A DNA stretch of 64,000 nt from CADEED01 sp041395625 (GTDB lineage: Bacteria; Pseudomonadota; Gammaproteobacteria; Steroidobacterales; Steroidobacteraceae). Positions 9,049-16,406 of this stretch are shown here, piece by piece. Each line of letters starts with the position of its first letter. Positions within the stretch are counted from its first letter, which is position 1. The DNA lies in NCBI GenBank assembly GCA_041395625.1, contig JAWLAE010000005.1, positions 124,001 through 188,000 of the forward strand, read 5' to 3'. The notes beneath the pieces are model-generated. The model was not told where the DNA came from. It ran no database searches and worked only from the letters and a program-made list of their open reading frames with translations. A program made the translations under genes and the position numbers.

Positions 9049-10707
9049 ATGGGTATCTGGACGCTGCTGCGCTTCCTGTTGGACAAGTCCCGGCGGTCCG
9101 TTGTCTGGATGATGATCGCAGGTTTGCTATCGGGTCTCTTCAGTGCCGCTTTCCTCGCACTGATCAGCCGCGCGTTGCAGCAGAACGACCAATGGACCAC
9201 CTGGCTACTGTTGGCCTTCATCGCAGCAGCCGTTGGCAAGATCATCTCCGGTGTCGCGTCGCAGCTCCTGCTGGTACGCATATCGCAAGGCACGATCTTG
9301 CAGTTGTCGCTCGATATCTGTCGCCGTCTGCTGCGCGCGCCGCTGCGCACGATCGAACGACGTGGCGGTTCGCAGGTGTTGGCGACGCTCACTGACGACG
9401 TGACGTCGGTGACTTGGGCCATGCAATGCCTGCCGCAGTTGGCGATGCATTTGTCGGTGCTCGCGGGCTGCGCCGTGTATCTCGCGTGGTTGTCATGGCG
9501 GGTCTTCCTCGCCATGTCAATTGTCACGATCATCAGCGCGGTGGTCTATCGACTGCTGTATATGCGTGCGCTCACTCAGGTGGAACGTTCGCGACTGGCG
9601 CGCGGTCGGTTGCTCGATCTGTTCCGCAATCTCACCTTCGGGATCAAAGAACTGATGATGCACGGTCGGCGGCGTTCGGCGTTCGTCGCGGAAGCTCTGC
9701 AGCCAGCCGCCGACGAGTATCGCGACAGCAACGTGGTGGCCAGCACACAGTATGCAATGGCCGATGCCTGGATTCAGCTGCAGTACTATCTACTGATCGG
9801 TCTGCTGCTGTTCGCGTTGCCATTGTGGCTGCCGGGCGATGTCGAAGCGCTGACCGCCTACGTCTTCGCCATGTTGTATTTGATGAATCCGATCTACGGC
9901 ATCGTGGGTGCTTTCCCGCCGGTTGCGCGCGGTGAAGTGGCGCTGCGGCGGATCGAAGAGCTGGGTCTGAAACTCGACGAAGAGATGCCGCAAGAGCAGC
10001 AGGCAGGTCTGAGCGGCAAGTCTGACGCTTGCGCCATCAGTTTGCGCGATGTCGTGTTCGCCTATTCGTCCGAGGTCGATGGCGAGTCTGGCTTCACGCT
10101 GGGACCGATCGACTTTGATCTGCGCCCAGGCGAGTTGGTGTTCGTCGTAGGTGGTAATGGTAGCGGCAAGAGCACGTTCATCAAGTTGTTGGCAGGCTTG
10201 TACCCACCACAGAGCGGCGAGCTGCGCTTGAATTCGGAGCTGATCACTGACGTCAACCGTGGTAGCTACCGTGACCAGTTCTCGGTAGTGTTCTCCGAGC
10301 CCTACCTATTCGATCGCCTGCTGGGGCTGACGGGGCAAGACTTTGAGCAGGCCGCCAATCGTTATCTGCAGTTGTTGCAAATCGATCACAAGGTGAGTGT
10401 CCAGGCCGGCAAGTTCTCCACCACCGATTTGTCCCAGGGTCAGCGCAAAAGACTTGCGCTGGTAGTCGCCTATCTCGAGGACCGGCCGATCTATGTATTC
10501 GACGAATGGGCCGCGGATCAGGACCCCGACTACAAGCGCGTCTTTTACTCCCAGCTATTGCCGGATCTGAAGGCACGCGGGAAAGCCGTCGTGGTGGTAA
10601 CGCACGACGATCGGTACTTTCATCTCGGCGACCGTGTCGTAGTGCTCGAAGACGGCAAGGCGCGCAATACACCGACGATGTTGCCCGCGGTTGCGGAGAT
10701 GCCGTGA
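9049..10707 (+). CDS. Cyclic-peptide-type ABC exporter (fused membrane and ATPase domains)
   Basis: A 552-residue half-transporter. The N-terminal membrane domain has several long hydrophobic stretches (about residues 10-280), followed by an ATPase domain with Walker A GGNGSGKST, signature LSQGQRKRLAL and Walker B-region VFDEWAADQDP. The LSQGQRKR and DEWAADQDP forms are typical of the SyrD/PvdE cyclic-peptide or siderophore exporter family. The ATG at 9049, five bases after the NRPS stop, gives a normal N-terminus (MGIWTLLRFLLDK), whereas the upstream in-frame start would lie inside the NRPS gene. Its position suggests that it moves the NRPS product or its precursor across the inner membrane, probably as a homodimer. 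Confidence 0.93.
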   Translation: MGIWTLLRFLLDKSRRSVVWMMIAGLLSGLFSAAFLALISRALQQNDQWTTWLLLAFIAAAVGKIISGVASQLLLVRISQGTILQLSLDICRRLLRAPLRTIERRGGSQVLATLTDDVTSVTWAMQCLPQLAMHLSVLAGCAVYLAWLSWRVFLAMSIVTIISAVVYRLLYMRALTQVERSRLARGRLLDLFRNLTFGIKELMMHGRRRSAFVAEALQPAADEYRDSNVVASTQYAMADAWIQLQYYLLIGLLLFALPLWLPGDVEALTAYVFAMLYLMNPIYGIVGAFPPVARGEVALRRIEELGLKLDEEMPQEQQAGLSGKSDACAISLRDVVFAYSSEVDGESGFTLGPIDFDLRPGELVFVVGGNGSGKSTFIKLLAGLYPPQSGELRLNSELITDVNRGSYRDQFSVVFSEPYLFDRLLGLTGQDFEQAANRYLQLLQIDHKVSVQAGKFSTTDLSQGQRKRLALVVAYLEDRPIYVFDEWAADQDPDYKRVFYSQLLPDLKARGKAVVVVTHDDRYFHLGDRVVVLEDGKARNTPTMLPAVAEMP

Positions 10708-11513
10708 GCGCCTTGCACTCAGTTGTGCCAGCGAGTAGCTGTCGCGGCGCCGAACCACTGCGGGTTCATACGCCGGCGGAGTTGCTGACTGCGAACATGG
10801 CGCCACGGCTCGCGTCGGCGGTGGTCGATGTCTGGGCCTACAAGCTGTCTGCCGATGCAGCGTTGCTGGATCGGGTGCAGGAGTGGCTAGTGCCCGATGA
10901 GCGCGTGCGTGCTGCGCGTTTCGTCTACGAACGCGATCGGCACGCGTTCATCGTAGGCCGTGCCATCCTGCGTCTGTTGCTGGGTCGATATCTCAACAAG
11001 TCGCCAGTAGCGCTGGAATTTGCTTATGGGACGGCCGGCAAACCCACGCTCGCGACGGCTAGCGACGCGCCGCCGCCGCTGCAGTTCAATCTCTCACACA
11101 GCGCTGATCGGGCTGTGCTTGCGGTAACCTGGAAGCATGCAATCGGTGTCGACATAGAGCGTCGTGGGCGACCAATTGACGTGCTCGCGATCGCCAATCG
11201 TTACTTCTTCGGCGCCGAGTTCGACGCCATTGCCGCCGCATCGCCGGCGGATCGGCAGGCCGTCTTCTTGCAGTATTGGGTTGCCAAGGAGGCGGTGTTG
11301 AAGGCAGAGGGGATTGGCATTGGCTTCGCGCTCGACCGCTTCTCGATCTGCTTCACCGAGCTGCAGGATCGCGCAACCGTGACGACTCACAAAGGGCGCG
11401 TGCCAGACTCCAGTTGGCAGGTGCGGCGACTCGACTGCGACGTTGGGTGGCACGCTGCGCTGGCGATCCCAGGCAATACTCTCGAACTCCATTTCCCGAG
11501 TTGTGACGGTTAA
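10704..11513 (+). CDS. 4'-phosphopantetheinyl transferase (Sfp type)
   Basis: 269 residues from the GTG at 10704, which overlaps the exporter stop as GTGA. An ATG at 10797 is an alternative start. Sfp-family marks are FNLSHSADRAVLA, the magnesium-binding IGVDIERRG and WVAKEAVLKAEGIG. The enzyme transfers phosphopantetheine from CoA to the conserved serine of carrier domains. Here it would activate the three NRPS T domains and perhaps also the discrete acyl carrier protein encoded at 32532. Its stop codon overlaps the wecB start (TAATG), so translation of the two is probably coupled. Confidence 0.93.
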   Translation: MSALHSVVPASSCRGAEPLRVHTPAELLTANMAPRLASAVVDVWAYKLSADAALLDRVQEWLVPDERVRAARFVYERDRHAFIVGRAILRLLLGRYLNKSPVALEFAYGTAGKPTLATASDAPPPLQFNLSHSADRAVLAVTWKHAIGVDIERRGRPIDVLAIANRYFFGAEFDAIAAASPADRQAVFLQYWVAKEAVLKAEGIGIGFALDRFSICFTELQDRATVTTHKGRVPDSSWQVRRLDCDVGWHAALAIPGNTLELHFPSCDG

Positions 11514-12607
11514 TGAAAAAAACTATTCATCTCATCGCCGCCGCGCGACCGAACTTCATGAAGATTGCGCCGCTCTATCATGCGCTCGCTGCCGAAGATT
11601 GGTGCCAGCCTTTGATCGTGCATACCGGGCAACACTATGACGCCAACATGTCGGACGCTTTCTTCCAGGATTTGCGTCTGCCGGAGCCGGCTTTCCACCT
11701 CGAGGTAGGTAGCGGCTCGCACGGGCAGCAGACTGGCGGCGTGATGATTGCGTATGAGAGCGTAGTGCAAAGCGCGCGTCCGGACTGGATCGTGGTGGTA
11801 GGTGACGTCAATTCGACGGTTGCCGCAGCGCTGGTAGGCGTAAAGCTGGGCATTCCGACGGTCCATCTGGAGGCCGGTCTGCGAAGTCGCGACCGCAGCA
11901 TGCCCGAGGAGATCAATAGACTCGCGACGGACGCGATCGTCGACGTGCTGTGGACGCCGTCGCGCGACGCGGATGCAAACTTGCTGGCCGAGGGCGTGGC
12001 GCCGGAGCGTATCGACTGCATCGGCAATGTCATGATCGATAGCTACGAGATGCTGCGCGAGACGATCGAGCGGGCCGGTACACGCACCGAGTTGCAACTC
12101 GACGGATCGGACTACGGCGTCGTGACGTTGCATCGACCTTCGAATGTCGATACGCGAACGTCGCTCGAGCCACTCGTGACCGTGTTGGCGGCCGCCGCGA
12201 AGAACTTACCGCTAGTGTTCGCGGTACATCCGCGCACGCGCAAGCGCCTGGTGGACTTCGCATTGCAAGAGCGACTGGTCGCAGCCGGAGTGCGGTTGGT
12301 CGATCCTTTGAGTTACGTACAGTTCATGAATCTGGTCACCGGTGCGCGAGTGGTGATCACCGATTCGGGTGGTGTACAAGAGGAGACGACCTATCTCGGC
12401 ATCCCGTGTCTCACGCTGCGTGAGAATACCGAGCGTCCCATCACCGTGACCGAGGGCTCGAATCGATTGGTGCAGCCAGCAACATTGAGCAGCGCGATCG
12501 ATGCGGCGCTTGGTGTGTCAGGCCGCCTCGGGACGCGGCCAGAATTGTGGGACGGAAATGCCGCAGTGCGGGCAGTTGCGAGCCTGCGCCGCCGCGCCTT
12601 CCCTTGA
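11513..12607 (+). CDS. wecB: UDP-N-acetylglucosamine 2-epimerase, non-hydrolysing
   Basis: 364 residues, the usual length for WecB/MnaA, starting MKKTIHLIAAARPNFMKIAP. Family motifs visible are HTGQHYD, HLEAGLRS, the LHRPSNVD segment and ITDSGGVQEE with its UDP-binding SGG. It converts UDP-GlcNAc to UDP-ManNAc in the cytoplasm, the precursor for ManNAc or, after oxidation, ManNAcA residues in surface polysaccharide. wecB is commonly found in exosortase-A exopolysaccharide loci. The start overlaps the PPTase stop by one base, which joins the peptide operon to the polysaccharide operon. Confidence 0.95.
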   Translation: MKKTIHLIAAARPNFMKIAPLYHALAAEDWCQPLIVHTGQHYDANMSDAFFQDLRLPEPAFHLEVGSGSHGQQTGGVMIAYESVVQSARPDWIVVVGDVNSTVAAALVGVKLGIPTVHLEAGLRSRDRSMPEEINRLATDAIVDVLWTPSRDADANLLAEGVAPERIDCIGNVMIDSYEMLRETIERAGTRTELQLDGSDYGVVTLHRPSNVDTRTSLEPLVTVLAAAAKNLPLVFAVHPRTRKRLVDFALQERLVAAGVRLVDPLSYVQFMNLVTGARVVITDSGGVQEETTYLGIPCLTLRENTERPITVTEGSNRLVQPATLSSAIDAALGVSGRLGTRPELWDGNAAVRAVASLRRRAFP

Positions 12608-12861
12608 ATAAGGGTTGCGGGCCGATCCGGGCTTGGCTGAAATATGCTACAACAGCGGTGAGTCGCGGTGCGCGTGGTCGCTGCCCGCCCCTGCGACCGG
12701 TGCAAGCAGTTGTGCGCTTTCCAGAACGCTAGTCCGGTAGCGCTCGGCTACATTCGCAATTTGAGTGATTTGGTCGATATGTGCATCGCGTCACAGTCCA
12801 CGGCCCGAGTTACATCAACCGCGTCCTTCGAATTATTGCCCGTGCCCTAGAATATGCACCC
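12608..12861 (+). promoter_or_regulatory. Intergenic leader upstream of the exopolysaccharide genes
   Basis: 254 bases without a credible gene. It contains the CRP-like palindrome at 12780-12795. A frame runs upstream from 12781 into the Wzz-like gene, but the protein start at 12862 fits the family. I see no clear rho-independent terminator after wecB, only the short CCCTT/AAGGG inverted repeat across the wecB stop. Confidence 0.4.
12780..12795. promoter_or_regulatory. CRP/Clp-like binding site
   Basis: The sequence TGTGC-N6-TCACA matches the CRP-family consensus TGTGA-N6-TCACA in 9 of 10 defined positions. It lies 66 bases before the ATG at 12862, in the only sizeable gap between wecB and the chain-length gene. 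Inference: it could tie exopolysaccharide expression to a CRP, Vfr or Clp-like regulator. A chance match cannot be excluded. Confidence 0.42.
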
Positions 12862-14439
12862 ATGCAAGACCTTCTGAATACACTCCTGGTTCTGCTGCGC
12901 AACGCCTGGCGGCTGCGTTGGCTGGGAATTGCCACTGCGTGGGCGATCGCGCTGCTCGGATGGATCGCGGTCGCCAGCATACCTAACATCTACGAGTCAC
13001 ACGCGCGCATCTACGTAGATGCTGAGTCGATACTGCGGCCGTTGCTGACAGGACTGGCGGTTGGCACTGATGCAAGTGCCGAAGCCGCGTCCGTGTCGCG
13101 CCTGTTGGTGGCGCGGCCCAATTTGCAGAAGGTGGCGGACGACACCAACTTGCTGGCCGTAGCCAAGAACGAAACAGAAAGGCAGCAGATTGTCGACTCG
13201 CTGGCACAGCGCATCGTAATCATGCGAGCTGTGACCGATGCGAATTTATACACGGTATCGTTCACGGATCGCGACCCTGTCATGGCGCAACGAGTCGTCG
13301 ATACGGTGATCAAGACTTTCGTCGGCGACACGCTCGGACTCGAGCGTGACGACAACACCAGTGCTCAGGCCTTCCTCGAGAAGCAGATCGCGGAGTACGA
13401 GGTCCGCTTGCACGAGGCGGAGGAACGCGTCGCCGAGTTCAAGCGTGAGAACATTGGGCTGATGCCGGGGCAGTCCGGCGACTATTTCCAGCGATTGCAA
13501 CAGGCGCTGAATGACTTGCAAGCAGTGCAGGCGGAATACCGTGTTGCGTCCAGCAAACGCGACGAACTGGTACGCCAACTCGAAGGCGAGGAACCCACGG
13601 TTGGGTTGGGCGGTGGCGACGATCCGGGCAGTTCGATACCGAGTTCGGTGGACTCCCAGATCAGCGCGGCCAAGGCTCGGCTTGCACCGCTCCTGCTGCA
13701 GTACACGGAGAAACATCCCGAAGTAGTCATGCTGCAAGAGCAGATCTCGCGGCTCGAAGCCGAGCGCGCCGAGCAGATCGCGGCGCGCAATCGCGGCGGT
13801 TTCGCGACGGCTGCTGGCACCAATCCACTCAACATCAATCCTGTCTATCAAAGCATGCGCATCGCGTTGTCGCAGACTGAGCTGCAGCTGGTCGATGCGC
13901 GCAATCGGTTGGGGCGGGCGCAGGCAGAGGTCAGCAAGTTGCGCGGCATGGTCAATACGCTGCCCGAAGTGGAGGCAGAATTGGTCCGCCTCAATCGCGA
14001 TTACGAAGTGACGCGGTCACAGCACCAACAATTGTTGCAGCGCCTGGAGCAGGCGCGCATCACGCAAAGTGCAGTGGCGAGCAAAGAGGGCAGCCGATTT
14101 CGGATCGTCGAGCCAGCGCGCGTGCCTACCGTTCCGCATGGCCCGATGCGGGGCATTTTCAACCTGGCGGTGCTGTTGTTTGCGCTCGGCGCCGGTGCTG
14201 CGGTCGCGCTGGTTGCCAGCAAATTCGTGCCGGTGTTTTCAACTCGCAAGGAATTGCAGAGTGCCCTGGGGCTGCCGATTTTTGGCTCAGTCAGTCTTGC
14301 GCCAAGTGCTGAGATGGCGGCCGATCTACGGCGCCAGCCTCGGCTGGCGATGCTGGCCCTCGGGTTGCTCGTGGTCGTCTATGCGGGCACCGTGCTGCTG
14401 ACGCAATGGCTGAATTCCCAGTTGGTTCCGGGCACCTGA
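12862..14439 (+). CDS. Exosortase-A-system polysaccharide chain-length determinant (Wzz/GumC-like)
   Basis: 525 residues from ATG 12862 (MQDLLNTLLVLLRNAWRLRW, a start typical of this subfamily; a longer frame from 12781 is less likely). An N-terminal membrane helix (about residues 20-40) is followed by a Wzz domain. A long coiled-coil region follows (about 160-400, rich in E/R/Q heptads). Helices near 435-460 and 495-520 return the chain to the inner membrane. It acts as a polysaccharide co-polymerase in the periplasm and inner membrane, working with the tyrosine kinase encoded ten bases downstream and the export lipoprotein at 60 kb. In most exosortase-A loci the export gene sits directly upstream; here it is 47 kb away. 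Confidence 0.92.
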   Translation: MQDLLNTLLVLLRNAWRLRWLGIATAWAIALLGWIAVASIPNIYESHARIYVDAESILRPLLTGLAVGTDASAEAASVSRLLVARPNLQKVADDTNLLAVAKNETERQQIVDSLAQRIVIMRAVTDANLYTVSFTDRDPVMAQRVVDTVIKTFVGDTLGLERDDNTSAQAFLEKQIAEYEVRLHEAEERVAEFKRENIGLMPGQSGDYFQRLQQALNDLQAVQAEYRVASSKRDELVRQLEGEEPTVGLGGGDDPGSSIPSSVDSQISAAKARLAPLLLQYTEKHPEVVMLQEQISRLEAERAEQIAARNRGGFATAAGTNPLNINPVYQSMRIALSQTELQLVDARNRLGRAQAEVSKLRGMVNTLPEVEAELVRLNRDYEVTRSQHQQLLQRLEQARITQSAVASKEGSRFRIVEPARVPTVPHGPMRGIFNLAVLLFALGAGAAVALVASKFVPVFSTRKELQSALGLPIFGSVSLAPSAEMAADLRRQPRLAMLALGLLVVVYAGTVLLTQWLNSQLVPGT

Positions 14440-14448
14440 AGGAGTCGC

Positions 14449-15324
14449 GTGAGCATCATCGAAAAAGCATTGAGCAAGAGCGCGGCACGATCAATGCCGA
14501 TCTCCAAGCTGACGGGCGGTACGCTCGAACAAGAGGCCGATCAGGACTTCGAGCCCGCGTTCGCGCGTCATCCGTCGTTCAACGAGAAATTGCCGTTCTT
14601 GCAGCTCGATCTGCAGAAGATGGAGCAACACGGGCTGTTGCCACCGGACGAGCATGCGATGCGGTTGCGCGAGGAATACAGGCGCATCAAGTGGCCACTG
14701 ATCGATGTCGCATTGAATCGTTCGAGCAACGACATCGAGAACCCCAATCTCATCATGGTGACGAGTTCGATTCCGGGCGAAGGCAAGACTTTCTGTGCGA
14801 TCAATTTGGCGCTGTCCATGGCACGCCAGAAACAATGCACGATCCTGTTGATCGACTGCGATATCGCCAAACCCAAGATCTCGAGGCTGCTCGGCATCGA
14901 GGACAAGCCAGGTATTTCAGAGCTGCTCGACGATCCCGCGCTGTCGCTGACCGATGTGATGCTGCGCACCAGCAATGAGCGACTGTTTGTCGTGCCGGCT
15001 GGGGTCGGCAACCAGGATGCACCTGAATTGATGTCCGGCGCCCGAATGCGGACATTTGCCAAAGAGTTGGCGCAACTGCCGAGGGGTCACATCGTCATTC
15101 TCGATACCGCGCCGCTACTGGCCAATAACGAGGCGCAGGTATTGTCGCGGTTGGTGGGTCAGGTGGCCTTCGTCGTCAAGGCAGACTCGACGCCGCGGGC
15201 GGCTGTTCGCGAGGCTATCAGCCTGATCAACAAACAGGCCGCACTTGGCATCATACTCAATCAAACGACCACCGCTTTCGGTTCGAAGTACTATGGCGAC
15301 TATTACACATACGGCCGCGATTGA
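14449..15324 (+). CDS. Exosortase-A-associated tyrosine autokinase (BY-kinase)
   Basis: 291 residues from GTG 14449, with AAGGAG at 14439-14444 just before it. The cytoplasmic P-loop kinase has Walker A SSIPGEGKTFCAINLA (about residue 103), A' LLIDCDIAKPK and B VILDTAPLL. The C-terminus FGSKYYGDYYTYGRD holds five tyrosines, the expected autophosphorylation cluster. BY-kinases cycle phosphorylation of this tail to control co-polymerase assembly and polymer length. The separate kinase and Wzz-like polypeptides follow the arrangement usual in exosortase-A loci. Confidence 0.92.
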   Translation: MSIIEKALSKSAARSMPISKLTGGTLEQEADQDFEPAFARHPSFNEKLPFLQLDLQKMEQHGLLPPDEHAMRLREEYRRIKWPLIDVALNRSSNDIENPNLIMVTSSIPGEGKTFCAINLALSMARQKQCTILLIDCDIAKPKISRLLGIEDKPGISELLDDPALSLTDVMLRTSNERLFVVPAGVGNQDAPELMSGARMRTFAKELAQLPRGHIVILDTAPLLANNEAQVLSRLVGQVAFVVKADSTPRAAVREAISLINKQAALGIILNQTTTAFGSKYYGDYYTYGRD

Positions 15325-15351
15325 GACCAGCCGCCGCGCGGCAGGTCGTGC

Positions 15352-16392
15352 ATGACCGCCGCTGCGGTACGGATCTGCGACGCTAAGGATAGTGACCGCC
15401 CGCGCTGGGACGAATTCGTAGAGCAGCACTCGGAATCGACGTTCTTTCATCGCTATGGCTGGGCGCCGGTCCTGCGCGAGGCATTCGGTCACCGGACACA
15501 CTACCTGCTCGCAGAGCGTGACGGGCAGGTCGTCGGTGTGCTGCCGTTGGGGGAAATCCGCAGCCTGTTGTTCGGTCACTCCCTTATTTCTTCGCCGTTC
15601 TGTGTGTACGGTGGTCCGTTGGTAGCCGAGGAAGGCGCGCGTGACGCGCTGTTGGCGGCGGCATCCGCGCGTGCCAGGGATCTGAACGTGGACTATCTGG
15701 AATTGCGCGGTACGCGGCGTTCCCGGCCGAGCTGGCCGTGCAAAGACGATTTGTACGTCACGTTCCGCAAACCGATCGCGGCGAACGATGAGGACAACCT
15801 CAAGGCGATTCCACGCAAGCAGCGCGCCATGGTCCGAGCGGGGATAGACGCGAAACTCGAAGTGGCGATCGACCAGGGCGCCGACCAGCTCTGGCCACTG
15901 TACGCCGAGAGTGTGCGTAATCTCGGTACGCCCGTGTTCCCACGGCGCTACTTCTCGATCCTGCAGCAGCAGTTTGCCGGCGACTGCGAGATCATGACAG
16001 TGGCGCACGGTGGCCAGCCGCTGGCAAGTGTGCTGTCGTTCTACTTTCGCGATACGGTTCTGCCCTATTACGGCGGCGGCTCGAATCTCGCTCGTCAGTA
16101 CAAAGCTAACGACTTCATGTACTGGAGTGTCATGTGTCGCGCCGCTGAACGCGGCGTCAAGGTTTTCGACTATGGTCGCAGCAAGATCGGCACGGGCTCG
16201 TTTTCATTCAAGAAGCACTGGGGGTTCGAACCGGAACCGCTGTATCACGAGTACGATCTCGTGACGGCGAGAGAAGTGCCCAACGTGTCGCCGACCAATC
16301 CCAAGTATCAGATGTTCATTGCCGGCTGGCGCAAGCTGCCGCTCGCGGTGAGTAACGTGGTGGGCCCCTGGCTCGCCCGCTCACTCGGCTAA
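15352..16392 (+). CDS. FemAB-family exosortase-A-system protein
   Basis: 346 residues with the tandem GNAT-like FemAB/CelD fold. The family pattern is visible in FHRYGWAPVLREAFGH, YLLAERDGQVVGVLPLG, the SPFCVYGGPL loop and FDYGRSKIGTGSFSFKKHWG near residue 265. Cytoplasmic FemAB relatives transfer aminoacyl groups from aminoacyl-tRNA or acylate cell-envelope precursors. The substrate in exopolysaccharide loci is unknown; N-acylation of an amino sugar is the usual inference. It lies 27 bases after the kinase and 14 before the next gene. Confidence 0.9.
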   Translation: MTAAAVRICDAKDSDRPRWDEFVEQHSESTFFHRYGWAPVLREAFGHRTHYLLAERDGQVVGVLPLGEIRSLLFGHSLISSPFCVYGGPLVAEEGARDALLAAASARARDLNVDYLELRGTRRSRPSWPCKDDLYVTFRKPIAANDEDNLKAIPRKQRAMVRAGIDAKLEVAIDQGADQLWPLYAESVRNLGTPVFPRRYFSILQQQFAGDCEIMTVAHGGQPLASVLSFYFRDTVLPYYGGGSNLARQYKANDFMYWSVMCRAAERGVKVFDYGRSKIGTGSFSFKKHWGFEPEPLYHEYDLVTAREVPNVSPTNPKYQMFIAGWRKLPLAVSNVVGPWLARSLG

Positions 16393-16406
16393 CCGCAGGC
16401 TCGCGC

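Noticed and set aside
7976..9049. Long leftward reading frame (357 codons) opposite the NRPS
   Set aside because: It lies wholly inside a well-supported coding frame, has no recognisable domain, and is the usual shadow of high-GC codon use. Many similar antisense frames were dropped for the same reason.
12634..12648. TGGCTGAAATATGCT as a sigma-54 promoter
   Set aside because: The GG and GC are nine bases apart; the factor needs ten.
12781..12861. Longer N-terminus for the chain-length protein
   Set aside because: The extra 27 residues do not look like a signal or family sequence, and the family start MQDLL begins at 12862.
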